Below are positions 24,214 through 32,040 of a stretch of 64,000 nt of DNA, piece by piece. The notes beneath the pieces are model-generated. The model was not told the DNA's origin and searched no databases. It was given only the letters and a program-made list of their open reading frames with translations. The DNA is from CAYPUT01 sp046541715 (GTDB lineage Bacteria > Spirochaetota > Spirochaetia > DSM-27196 > PWMO01): NCBI GenBank assembly GCA_046541715.1, contig JBKHCS010000004.1, positions 1-64,000 of the forward strand, read 5' to 3'. Made by a program: the position numbers and the translations under genes. How positions within the stretch are numbered: the first letter of the stretch is position 1; each line of letters opens with the position of its first letter.

Positions 24214-25488
24214 ATGGCAGGCAAAGGCGAGATAAAAAAGATTGTTTTGGCGTACTCCGGCGGATTGGACACGTCCATCATCATCCCCTGGCTGAAGGAG
24301 CACTACAACGACCCCGAGATAATCGGCGTTTGTACCGACGTCGGGCAGAACGAGGACTGGGAGGCGATGCACAAAAAGGCGCTGGCCTCCGGAGCATCGA
24401 AGCTCCATGTTCTCGATGTCCGGGAGGAGTTCGTCAACGATTTCCTCTTCCCGATGCTCCGGGCGGGAGCGATTTACGAAGGCAAGTACCTCCTGGGAAC
24501 CTCGATCGCCCGGCCGCTTCAGGCGAAGCACCAGGTCCGGATTGCCCTGGAAGAGGGCGCAGACGCCCTGGCCCACGGCTGTACCGGGAAGGGAAACGAT
24601 CAGGTCCGATTCGAGCTTACCTACAAGGCGCTGGCTCCCCATCTGGAAGTCATTGCCCCCTGGCGTCTCTGGGACATCCGGAGCCGGGAACAGGCAATCG
24701 ACTACGCGAAGAAGCACGACATCCCTATCGGGGACATCTCGAAGAAGAATATCTATTCCCGGGACTGGAATATCTGGCACATGAGCCACGAGGGCGGGGA
24801 GCTGGAAAACACCTGGAACCGGCCGAACGAGGATATGTATCTCTTGACTGCGTCTCCCCAAGAGGCTCCCGACAAGGAGACCGAGGTCTCGATAGAGTTC
24901 GAGAAGGGCTTTCCGGTCGGTGTCGACGGAGCGCGGATGGATCCGCTGCCACTTCTCGAAAAGCTCAACCGGCTCGGAGCGGAGAACGGCGTCGGCCGCG
25001 CCGACCTGGTGGAGACGCGGGTCGTCGGGATGAAGAGCCGGGGCGTCTACGAGACCCCGGGAGGGACGATTCTCTTTCGGGCCCTCCGGGAGTTGGAGAT
25101 GATAACCCTCGATTCGGATACCCTGGCGATGAAGAACTCGATGGCTCTTCAGTACGCGGGAATCGTCTACGCGGGAAAGTGGTTTACCCATTTCCGGGAG
25201 TGCCTCGACGCCTACATGGGCAAGGCGTCTCAGTATATGACCGGCACCGTACGCCTGACTCTCTACAAGGGAAACGTCATCGTTACCGGGAGAAAGTCCC
25301 AATACTCCCTCTACCTCGAAGACTTGGCTTCCTTCGGCGAGAGTAGCTACGATCACGGCGATGCCACCGGCTTTATAAAGCTCTACGGCCTTGCCACAGG
25401 GGTGGCTTCCATTGTTCACAAGCACGACGAGGCCGACACCGGCCCCGCGAAGGAGATGCGGGGCATGGCGGGCTTCCACGAAAAGTAG
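24214..25488 (+). CDS. argG: Argininosuccinate synthase
   Basis: Joins citrulline and aspartate using ATP. The 424-residue N-type ATP pyrophosphatase has AYSGGLDTS (13-21) as its PP-loop, then GTSIARPL and GCTGKGNDQVRFE for substrate binding. AAGGAG lies upstream of the ATG at 24214. It is the last arginine gene of the cluster; argF, argH and argJ/argE are not in the window. The next gene begins inside its 3' end. Confidence 0.96.
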   Translation: MAGKGEIKKIVLAYSGGLDTSIIIPWLKEHYNDPEIIGVCTDVGQNEDWEAMHKKALASGASKLHVLDVREEFVNDFLFPMLRAGAIYEGKYLLGTSIARPLQAKHQVRIALEEGADALAHGCTGKGNDQVRFELTYKALAPHLEVIAPWRLWDIRSREQAIDYAKKHDIPIGDISKKNIYSRDWNIWHMSHEGGELENTWNRPNEDMYLLTASPQEAPDKETEVSIEFEKGFPVGVDGARMDPLPLLEKLNRLGAENGVGRADLVETRVVGMKSRGVYETPGGTILFRALRELEMITLDSDTLAMKNSMALQYAGIVYAGKWFTHFRECLDAYMGKASQYMTGTVRLTLYKGNVIVTGRKSQYSLYLEDLASFGESSYDHGDATGFIKLYGLATGVASIVHKHDEADTGPAKEMRGMAGFHEK

Positions 25489-27229
25489 ACGTTTCGGGCG
25501 GTCCCTGGTTCTTCTGCTCCTGCTTGCGCCCGGGATCGCAGATGCCGAGGCGCGGATAACCGGCGGTGTGCTGGATCTCCGTAATTGGGTTCCGGACCAC
25601 AGCATCGCTCTCGAGGGAGATTGGGAGTACGTCGATTCTCTCGCCGACCCGGCGACGGCGGAGGACGCGACGTTCCGCCGGGTTCCCCACGTATGGCCGG
25701 GGGGAAGCGATGGGCGCGGTTACGGCACCGCGAGTTACCGTCTGACGATTCTTTTGACGCCGGACACCCCTCCTCTCGATATACGCTTTTCCCGGATGCT
25801 CTCGGCGTACCGTGTATTGATCAACGGACAGGAGGCGGCCCGGGCGGGCACCCCGGGGCCGACCCGGGAGCAAACCATTCCAAGCCGAAAGTCCGAGACC
25901 ATTCGCCTTACCCCCTACGGGGATGTCGTCGAGGTGACCGTCCAGCTGGCGAACTTTCGCTACTACGGCGGCGGCTTCGCCGAGGCACCGGTCCTCGGTC
26001 CCGCCGGACGGGCGGACGCGGCCGCCCGGCGGAGGACTCTCCTGGAGTTCTTTGTTCTCGGGGGGCTGGTCACCGTCGGGCTCTACCACCTGGGATTGGC
26101 TACCCAGCGCCCGGAGGAGCGAAGCAACATACTGTTCGGCGCCACGGCGATGGTTCTTTCGCTCCGGACCTTCTTAGCGGGGAACCTCCAGGCGGACACC
26201 CTGATGTCGCTCTTCGGCTGGGAGGCATTTACCACCCTCCTCTACCTGACTCTCTACGCGGGGGTCGTCGTCTTTACCGCCTATTGCCGTTCGGTCTTTC
26301 CCGCGGAGTTCCATCGACCGGTTCTCCTCGGAACCGTCGGTCTGAGTGCAATTCTGGCCCTCGGGGTAATCGTGCTGCCTAGCTGGATCTACACCGCGAG
26401 CTTGAGACCCTACCTCCTCTTTACCGCGGGACTGGTCGTCTATACCGTAGCCGTGGCGGTCCGGGCGGCCCTCCACCGGCGGGACGGGGCAATCGTCTTT
26501 CTGACCGGGACCCTTCTCCTCGCGGTGGCCCTGATCCGGGACGCCACCGCGGGGAGCGTTCCGACGCATACTAGTCCTCTTTTGCCCCTCGGCGCCCTGG
26601 TGTTCACCTTTTTCCAAGCGGTCATCCTTTCGAACCGGGTGTCCCAGTCCATGAACGAGGTGGAGGAGCTCCTCCGTGACCAACAGCGGCTTATCGGCGA
26701 AAACGCGTCGCTCAAAGATCTAACCTACATCGACGCCCTGACGGACATTGCCAACCGCCGCCGGTTCAACGAGACTCTCGAAATCGAATGGGCCCGGGGC
26801 ATACGCCACGGACGGCCTTTGAGCCTCCTGATGATCGACATCGACTACTTCAAGCCGTACAACGACGCCTACGGCCACGGCCAGGGGGATATTTGCCTTC
26901 AGCGAGTCGCCGCTATCCTGAGCTCCGGCCTCCGGCGGACCGTCGATTTCGTCGCCCGGTACGGCGGCGAGGAGTTTGCGGTTATTCTTCCGGATACGGA
27001 TATCGAGGGCGCTCAATCGGCCGGAGAACACCTCCGCCGGCAGGTCGAAGAGGCGGGTATTACCCACGACCACTCCCTGGTAGCACCCGTTGTGACAATT
27101 AGCGTCGGGGCGGCGACGGTGGTGCCTTCGACGACGGACTCACCGTATTCCCTCGTCGAGCACGCCGACCGGGCCCTCTACATGGCGAAACAACAGGGAC
27201 GAAATCGGTTGGTGCGGTTCGTGTCTTAG
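25412..27229 (+). CDS. Membrane diguanylate cyclase (7TM-DISM-like sensor with GGDEF)
   Basis: About 600 residues: a secretion signal-like segment (LVLLLLLAPG near 25505), an extracytoplasmic beta-rich domain, seven or eight membrane helices in the arrangement of 7TMR-DISM receptors, a short coiled linker and a C-terminal GGDEF domain. The active-site loop is GGEEF and the inhibitory I-site RxxD (RTVD) lies five residues before it, so it should make c-di-GMP and be product-inhibited. The start is uncertain: no ATG is in frame, and the only TTG codons (25391, 25412) lie inside argG and would give a long n-region. Other in-frame candidates are non-canonical. Confidence 0.88.
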   Translation: MFTSTTRPTPAPRRRCGAWRASTKSRRFGRSLVLLLLLAPGIADAEARITGGVLDLRNWVPDHSIALEGDWEYVDSLADPATAEDATFRRVPHVWPGGSDGRGYGTASYRLTILLTPDTPPLDIRFSRMLSAYRVLINGQEAARAGTPGPTREQTIPSRKSETIRLTPYGDVVEVTVQLANFRYYGGGFAEAPVLGPAGRADAAARRRTLLEFFVLGGLVTVGLYHLGLATQRPEERSNILFGATAMVLSLRTFLAGNLQADTLMSLFGWEAFTTLLYLTLYAGVVVFTAYCRSVFPAEFHRPVLLGTVGLSAILALGVIVLPSWIYTASLRPYLLFTAGLVVYTVAVAVRAALHRRDGAIVFLTGTLLLAVALIRDATAGSVPTHTSPLLPLGALVFTFFQAVILSNRVSQSMNEVEELLRDQQRLIGENASLKDLTYIDALTDIANRRRFNETLEIEWARGIRHGRPLSLLMIDIDYFKPYNDAYGHGQGDICLQRVAAILSSGLRRTVDFVARYGGEEFAVILPDTDIEGAQSAGEHLRRQVEEAGITHDHSLVAPVVTISVGAATVVPSTTDSPYSLVEHADRALYMAKQQGRNRLVRFVS

Positions 27230-27320
27230 GAGGGCATCGGATGCCGGGATTCCTCCCCATTGCAAAAATCGGCCACAGCGGCAAAAGTGATACTGCTACG
27301 TAACGAGGAGGCATGTCGCC

Positions 27321-28904
27321 ATGTCATCATTGACCTATCAGAATCTAGATGAATCAAAGGCATTTGAAAAGCTTCAGACGATCTCCCCGTGGGATGTCAC
27401 CCAGCTGTCCCCCCAACGGCTCCGGGAGAATATTGTTCCCGCCGGCGGGGAGATGAGCTACTGCTTCGGTGCCAAGGCCGTAGACGACTCGACCTTGCGG
27501 TTGCTTTCGGACTTGGCCCGGGAGCAGCAGTGTATCGAGAAGTATCTGGCGCTTGCTCGGGGGGAGGTGATGAACACCGGGGAAAAGCGAATGGTTCTCC
27601 ATCACCTGACCCGGGGTGTCCTGGCCCAGGAGGTCTCCCACCACGGGAAGAACCTCCGGGAGTTCTACGAGGAGCAGCGGAAACGGTTCGGGGAGTTTGC
27701 CCGGAGCGTTCAGTCGGGTGCTCTAACCGCACCGTCGGGTAAGCGCTTTACGTCGGTGGTTCAGATCGGCATCGGGGGCTCGGACCTGGGCCCCCGGGCC
27801 CTCTACCTCGCCCTGGAGCACCTTGCCCGGGCGGAAGGGTTCGGGCCGAAACTGCCCGCCTCTTTTATCTCCAACGTCGATCCGGACGATGCGGCGGCGG
27901 TACTAAAGAGTATCGACCTTACCACGGCCCTCTTTGTCCTGGTTTCGAAGAGCGGCACCACCCAAGAGACGCTGACAAACGAAGCCTTCGTCCTCGAGGC
28001 GCTCTCCGGCGCCGGTATCCCGAATGAAGAGGCGCGGAAACACGTGGCAGTCGTCACCTCCGAGACGAGCCCCTTGGCGGGGAACAGCGATTACCTCGAC
28101 GGCTTTTACTTCGACGACTTTATCGGTGGCCGGTATTCGTCTACGAGCGCCGTGGGCGGGGTTATGCTTTCCCTGGCCTTCGGCCCCGAGATATTCGAGG
28201 AGCTTCTCGAGGGAGCCCATGAGGCAGACCGCCGGGCCCTGGTGGACGATCCTCTCAAGAACGCGGCGCTTCTCGACGCGCTTATCGGCGTCTACGAGCG
28301 TAACGTCCTGGAGCTCCCCGCCACCGCCGTTTTGCCCTACAGCCAGGGGCTCCACCGGTTCCCGGCGCATCTCCAGCAGTTGGATATGGAGAGCAACGGA
28401 AAGTCGGTCAACCGGGAGGGAGACCCGGTTGACTACTCAACCGGCCCACTCGTTTTCGGCGAGCCGGGAACGAACGGACAGCACAGCTTCTACCAGCTGC
28501 TCCACCAGGGCACCGACATCATTCCCCTGCAGTTTATCGGTTTTCGCGAGTCCCAAATGAGGGAGGACATCGAGTATGCGGGGTCGTCGAGCCAGACCAA
28601 GCTCAATGCGAACCTGGCCGCCCAAATCGTCGCCTTCGCCCGGGGTAAGGAAGATTCCAATCCGAACAAGTCCTTCGCCGGCGGCCGCCCGTCGAGCATT
28701 CTTTTCGGAGATCGCCTGACACCCCGGAACCTCGGGGCGCTCTTGGCCCACTTCGAGAACAAGGTGATGTTCCAAGGCTTTCTGTGGAATATCAACTCCT
28801 TCGACCAGGAGGGAGTGCAGCTCGGCAAGGTCCTGACCAACGAGGTCCTCGGCGGAAAGGCCGATCCGGTGTTGTCCGAGGCCGCAAAGCTGTTGGGGCT
28901 CTAG
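27321..28904 (+). CDS. pgi: Glucose-6-phosphate isomerase
   Basis: Interconverts glucose 6-phosphate and fructose 6-phosphate; 527 residues, SIS fold. The phosphate-binding SKSGTTQET and both PGI signatures are present: the GEPGTNGQHSFYQLLHQG region and GLHRFPAHLQQLDMESNGK, which includes the catalytic Glu. GAGGAGG lies nine bases before the ATG at 27321; another ATG at 27313 is out of frame. It is linked functionally to zwf and PFK in the same window. Transcription probably starts in the 91-base gap upstream, but I could not settle a promoter. Confidence 0.97.
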   Translation: MSSLTYQNLDESKAFEKLQTISPWDVTQLSPQRLRENIVPAGGEMSYCFGAKAVDDSTLRLLSDLAREQQCIEKYLALARGEVMNTGEKRMVLHHLTRGVLAQEVSHHGKNLREFYEEQRKRFGEFARSVQSGALTAPSGKRFTSVVQIGIGGSDLGPRALYLALEHLARAEGFGPKLPASFISNVDPDDAAAVLKSIDLTTALFVLVSKSGTTQETLTNEAFVLEALSGAGIPNEEARKHVAVVTSETSPLAGNSDYLDGFYFDDFIGGRYSSTSAVGGVMLSLAFGPEIFEELLEGAHEADRRALVDDPLKNAALLDALIGVYERNVLELPATAVLPYSQGLHRFPAHLQQLDMESNGKSVNREGDPVDYSTGPLVFGEPGTNGQHSFYQLLHQGTDIIPLQFIGFRESQMREDIEYAGSSSQTKLNANLAAQIVAFARGKEDSNPNKSFAGGRPSSILFGDRLTPRNLGALLAHFENKVMFQGFLWNINSFDQEGVQLGKVLTNEVLGGKADPVLSEAAKLLGL

Positions 28905-28915
28905 ACCGCCGGCGG

Positions 28916-29170
28916 CTATCGGCGCCGGCGGCCGGCCCCCCTCGAGACCACGACCCCGAGCCCGAGGCCGACGGCTCCGGCGATCAGAATGCTTTGCCGA
29001 GCGTCGGTAACACCGGTAACGTTCTGCGCGAAACTGCCGACGAGGTTCTCCGGCATGCGCAAGACGGTCTGAATCGGGATGTATTCCCCGGCAACCCGCC
29101 CGAATATGAGATAGCCCACGACAAGGCCTACGATTCCAAAGACGACAGCCGACACGAGAACTCGTTTCAT
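28916..29170 (-). CDS. Small membrane protein, two helices
   Basis: An 84-residue protein with two hydrophobic segments (about residues 4-24 and 61-77), a polar linker and an Arg-rich end (GAGRRRR). No family recognised. The ATG at 29170 has GGAG seven bases upstream (AAAGGAGTAGTTG), which decides against the TTG one codon earlier. It is convergent with pgi and divergent from serC. Confidence 0.7.
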   Translation of the reverse strand: MKRVLVSAVVFGIVGLVVGYLIFGRVAGEYIPIQTVLRMPENLVGSFAQNVTGVTDARQSILIAGAVGLGLGVVVSRGAGRRRR

Positions 29171-29214
29171 CAACTACTCCTTTCGTGATAAGAATGTAGC
29201 ACGGTAGCAAGTAG

Positions 29215-29244
29215 TTGGCTAACGGCGGCGGAATCTGGTATTGT
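29215..29244 (+). promoter_or_regulatory. Promoter of serC
   Basis: TTGGCT (29215-29220), 18-bp spacer, TATTGT (29239-29244). Predicted start near 29251 leaves a leader of about 28 nt that includes the AGGAG site before the ATG at 29279. Confidence 0.4.
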
Positions 29245-29278
29245 AAAAAGATAAAACATTATCTATTTAGGAGCCACC

Positions 29279-30352
29279 ATGGAGCGCTTGTTTAACTTCT
29301 ATCCCGGGCCGGCAACGCTGCCCCTCTCGGTTCTCGAGAGGCTGCAGAGGGACCTCGTCGATTTTCACGGTCACGGCCTCTCGCTTCTCGAGACGAGCCA
29401 TCGGAGCTCCGAGTACGACGCGGTCCACAACCGCGCGGTGGATCTCGTAGCCGAGCTCTTGGGTCTTGGGGAAGAGCACACCGTCCTGCTTCTCGGCGGG
29501 GGCGCAACGCTTCAATTTGCGATGGCACCGATGAACCTTCTCCGGGAGGGCGAGAGCGGCGACTACATCGTGAGCGGATCCTGGTCGAAGAAGGCGGCCG
29601 ACGATGCCCGAATCGTCGGTCAAGCCTCGGTTGTATTCGACGGCAAGGAAAGCGGCTACACGACCCTTCCGGACACCGTGACGCCCTCGCAGAATGCGCG
29701 CTACGTCTACCTCTGCAGCAACGAGACCATCGGCGGCGTTCAGTGGAAGGAATTCCCGAAGATAGGCAAGCCCCTCGTCGCGGATATGTCCAGCGACCTG
29801 ATGAGCCGACGTTTCGACCCGAAACCCTTCGGTGTCTTCTTTGCCTGCGCCCAGAAGAACCTCGGCCCCGCCGGCGTAACAGTCGTGGTCGTCCGGAAAG
29901 ACGTTCTCGCGGAAGCTCCGGAAAAGCTGCCGGCCTATCTTTCGTACGCGATCCACGCCGACAAAAACTCCCTCTACAACACGCCTCCTGTCTTCGCCGT
30001 CTGGGCTTTGGCGGAGACCCTCGCCTGGCAGAAGGATCAGGGGGGCCTCGGGGCGATCGAGGAGCGGAACGAGGCGAAGGCCCGGTTGGTTTACGACGCT
30101 ATCGACGAAAGCGACGGGTTCTACACCTGTCCGGCGGATTCTACCTACCGCTCGACGATGAACGTCGTGTTTACCCTTCCGTCGAAAGAGCTCGAGGCGG
30201 CGTTTCTCGAGGGCACAAAGGCCCAGGGCATGGTCGGCCTCAAGGGCCATCGGAGCGTCGGCGGCTGCCGGGCGTCCCTCTACAACGCGCTCCCCTTAGA
30301 AGCCGCAGAGCGCCTTGCTGAATTTATGCAGACTTTTCGACGGAAAAATTGA
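29279..30352 (+). CDS. serC: Phosphoserine aminotransferase
   Basis: Makes 3-phosphoserine from 3-phosphohydroxypyruvate and glutamate (also used in pyridoxine synthesis). The 357-residue class V aminotransferase starts with the family's FYPGPATLP. PLP lysine is Lys193 in CAQKNLGPAG; GGCRASLYNA near the end is conserved. AGGAG precedes the ATG. serA and serB are not adjacent. Its stop codon lies within the -35 box of the downstream small transcript. Confidence 0.96.
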   Translation: MERLFNFYPGPATLPLSVLERLQRDLVDFHGHGLSLLETSHRSSEYDAVHNRAVDLVAELLGLGEEHTVLLLGGGATLQFAMAPMNLLREGESGDYIVSGSWSKKAADDARIVGQASVVFDGKESGYTTLPDTVTPSQNARYVYLCSNETIGGVQWKEFPKIGKPLVADMSSDLMSRRFDPKPFGVFFACAQKNLGPAGVTVVVVRKDVLAEAPEKLPAYLSYAIHADKNSLYNTPPVFAVWALAETLAWQKDQGGLGAIEERNEAKARLVYDAIDESDGFYTCPADSTYRSTMNVVFTLPSKELEAAFLEGTKAQGMVGLKGHRSVGGCRASLYNALPLEAAERLAEFMQTFRRKN

Positions 30353-30377
30353 CGACCAACATTCTTGGTGCTATCCT
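30349..30377 (+). promoter_or_regulatory. Promoter of orphan small transcript
   Basis: TTGACG (30349-30354) overlaps the serC TGA; 17-bp spacer; TATCCT (30372-30377). Good consensus (5/6 and 4/6). There is no long coding region downstream on this strand before the terminator at 30605-30636. Confidence 0.65.
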
Positions 30378-30466
30378 TTTAACTGTCAGGAGGTTAATAC
30401 GGTACGAAGGGTCCGACGCAGTCGGACAGAGCATTCGGCGATTTTAATTGCAGGGAGGTAGCCACG

Positions 30467-30568
30467 ATGGAACCGCCTGTCACGAAACGCCGGTCGAGCC
30501 GGCCTATTAACAGACCTTTTTTTGTCAGGCCCCAAGAGGCCTCATTTGCGAGTGAACAAGAACGATAA
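30467..30568 (+). CDS. Possible 33-residue basic peptide inside the small transcript
   Basis: ATG at 30467 follows AGGGAGG (30452-30458) with eight bases between and ends at TAA 30566-30568. The peptide begins MEPPVTKRRSSRPINR and is rich in Arg and Pro, with no membrane segment. Two of the RNA hairpins lie inside it, so the frame may be incidental. No family recognised. Confidence 0.35.
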   Translation: MEPPVTKRRSSRPINRPFFVRPQEASFASEQER

Positions 30569-30604
30569 TCGCGTATTGTAAGACTACGCGAGCGTATCGA
30601 TTCA

Positions 30605-30636
30605 AATAGCCGGTAGTGAGTACCGGCTATTTTTTT
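30605..30636 (+). terminator. Intrinsic terminator of the small transcript
   Basis: AATAGCCGGTA, loop GTGAG, TACCGGCTATT forms an 11-bp perfect stem, ending in seven T residues (30630-30636). On the minus strand the same stem could help end PFK transcription, but the T-run there is short. Confidence 0.9.
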
Positions 30637-30648
30637 GCGCTGCTCCCA

Positions 30649-31962
30649 CTACGCCATCACAACCGGCTGGTGGGTGGCCTCGATGACATCCCGCCAGAGG
30701 CTGCTTTCGGGATCGATGCGATTCCGGGTCGATACCGCCAACTCCATCGGCAAGTGGACGAAAGTGTTGTTGATAAGGCTGATGAGCGTCTTGGTCTTTC
30801 CCGCCATTGCCGCGTGGACCGCGTTGTTCCCCAACCGAAAACAGTAGAGGGAGTCCGTCGGCGAGGCGACGGCGCTCCGGATAATGTAGCTCGGGTCGAT
30901 GTACTTGAGGTTGAAGGGAATCCCCTTTCCGTTGAGATACCGCGATATCTGGTCCCGGAGAAAGACTCCGATATCGCCGAGCTTCTTGTTGCCGCTGGCG
31001 TCCTTTCCGACCTTGGCCGCGAGGAGCTCTTGTCCCGCCCCTTCGGCAACCACAATGGCGGCGTGGTTCCGCCGTTCGAGCCGCTTCTCGATATGCCGGA
31101 AGAGGCCATTGGGACCCTCGAGCTGAAACTTGACTTCCGGGACAAGTACAAAATTGACTTCGTGACTCGCCAGCGCCGTGTGGGCTGCGATAAAGCCCGA
31201 CTCCCTGCCCATCAGTTTGACGAGACCGATCCCGTTGATCGCCGAGTGGGCTTCCGAATGGGCGGCGGATACCGCCTCGACCGCCTTGGCCACCGCGGTT
31301 TCAAAGCCAAAGGACTTCTGAATAAAGCTCAGGTCGTTGTCGATGGTCTTCGGGATTCCAACGACGCCTATCTTAAGGCCCCGCTTTTCGATCTCTTCTG
31401 CCATCGCCAGGGCGCCCTTCTGGGTCCCGTCACCGCCGATGGTAAAGAGCATATTCACGTTCATCCGCTCGAGGGCGTCGACGAGGTCTCCGGTCCGCTC
31501 GCCACCACCCCGGGAGGAGCCGAGAACCGTCCCACCGATCTTGTGGATGTCGTCGACGTTGTCGACGGTTAGCTCGATGGCCGAGAAGTTGTTCTCCGGC
31601 AAGAGCCCCTGGTAGCCGAATCGAATACCGGTAACCCGGTGAACATCGTAACGATGGATCAGACAGCGTGCTATCGCCCGAATGACGTCGTTGAGCCCGG
31701 GACAGAGCCCTCCGCAGGTGACGACGGCGGCGTGGACGTGCCGGGGAGAGAAAAAAATCTTCTCCCGGGGCCCGGCTTTCTGGAGCAGATTCTTCGCCTC
31801 GATGGCTTTTACCCCTTCCCGGGCCCGAACGTCGATGTCGTAGAGAACGCAATCGTCGTCTTCCACGTAGTTGGCGATAGCGTCCCCCTGGACGCGGCTG
31901 TATTCGATAGGGGACGGAATCTTTGGGGAACCGAGGGTCGGGACGGTAAAGTCGAAGCTCAT
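30649..31962 (-). CDS. 6-phosphofructokinase, PPi-PFK-related clade with ATP-type glycine
   Basis: Phosphorylates fructose 6-phosphate in glycolysis; 437 residues, longer than E. coli PfkA and in the range of the PPi-related/long PFK clade. The phosphoryl-donor loop is GGDGT (176-180), with Gly where PPi-dependent enzymes have Asp, while the active-site motif is PKTIDND (204-210), with Lys as in PPi-type enzymes. This Gly/Lys combination is known from ATP-using members of the clade, so ATP is the likely donor (inference). The ATG at 31962 lacks a Shine-Dalgarno; a TAAAGT box ends six bases upstream. It diverges from galE. Confidence 0.93.
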   Translation of the reverse strand: MSFDFTVPTLGSPKIPSPIEYSRVQGDAIANYVEDDDCVLYDIDVRAREGVKAIEAKNLLQKAGPREKIFFSPRHVHAAVVTCGGLCPGLNDVIRAIARCLIHRYDVHRVTGIRFGYQGLLPENNFSAIELTVDNVDDIHKIGGTVLGSSRGGGERTGDLVDALERMNVNMLFTIGGDGTQKGALAMAEEIEKRGLKIGVVGIPKTIDNDLSFIQKSFGFETAVAKAVEAVSAAHSEAHSAINGIGLVKLMGRESGFIAAHTALASHEVNFVLVPEVKFQLEGPNGLFRHIEKRLERRNHAAIVVAEGAGQELLAAKVGKDASGNKKLGDIGVFLRDQISRYLNGKGIPFNLKYIDPSYIIRSAVASPTDSLYCFRLGNNAVHAAMAGKTKTLISLINNTFVHLPMELAVSTRNRIDPESSLWRDVIEATHQPVVMA

Positions 31963-31968
31963 AAGGGC

Positions 31969-31997
31969 ACTTTAGTGAATTTCCGAGATGCGCTCAA
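31969..31997 (-). promoter_or_regulatory. Promoter of PFK gene, leaderless geometry
   Basis: Minus-strand TTGAGC (31992-31997), 17-bp spacer, TAAAGT (31969-31974), six bases to the ATG at 31962. Back to back with the galE promoter, -35 boxes seven bases apart. Confidence 0.55.
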
Positions 31998-32004
31998 CGT
32001 CGGA

Positions 32005-32033
32005 TTGACCGGGACACCAAAGCGCTCTACCCT
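32005..32033 (+). promoter_or_regulatory. Promoter of galE, leaderless geometry
   Basis: TTGACC (32005-32010), 17-bp spacer, TACCCT (32028-32033), seven bases to the ATG at 32041. No Shine-Dalgarno in the seven bases (CAGCAGC). Confidence 0.55.
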
Positions 32034-32040
32034 CAGCAGC

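Larger units (their letters stand above)
30384..30636 (+). ncRNA. Candidate structured small RNA, about 250 nt
   Basis: A self-contained unit between serC and PFK: promoter at 30349-30377, then hairpins GTCCGAC/GTCGGAC (30411-30427), GCCGG/CCGGC (30489-30503), AGGCC/GGCCT (30527-30542), TCGCGTA/TACGCGA (30569-30591), and a strong intrinsic terminator. It has AGGAGG at 30389-30394 with no start codon after it, and a second ribosome-site-like AGGGAGG before a 33-codon reading frame. I compared it by eye with SRP RNA, tmRNA, RNase P RNA and 6S RNA hallmarks and saw no match. It may be a novel sRNA or a dual-function RNA. Confidence 0.6.

Noticed and set aside
30384..30636. The small transcript as SRP RNA, tmRNA, 6S or RNase P RNA
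   Set aside because: Conserved signatures of these RNAs were not seen; length and hairpin order also differ. A covariance search would be decisive.
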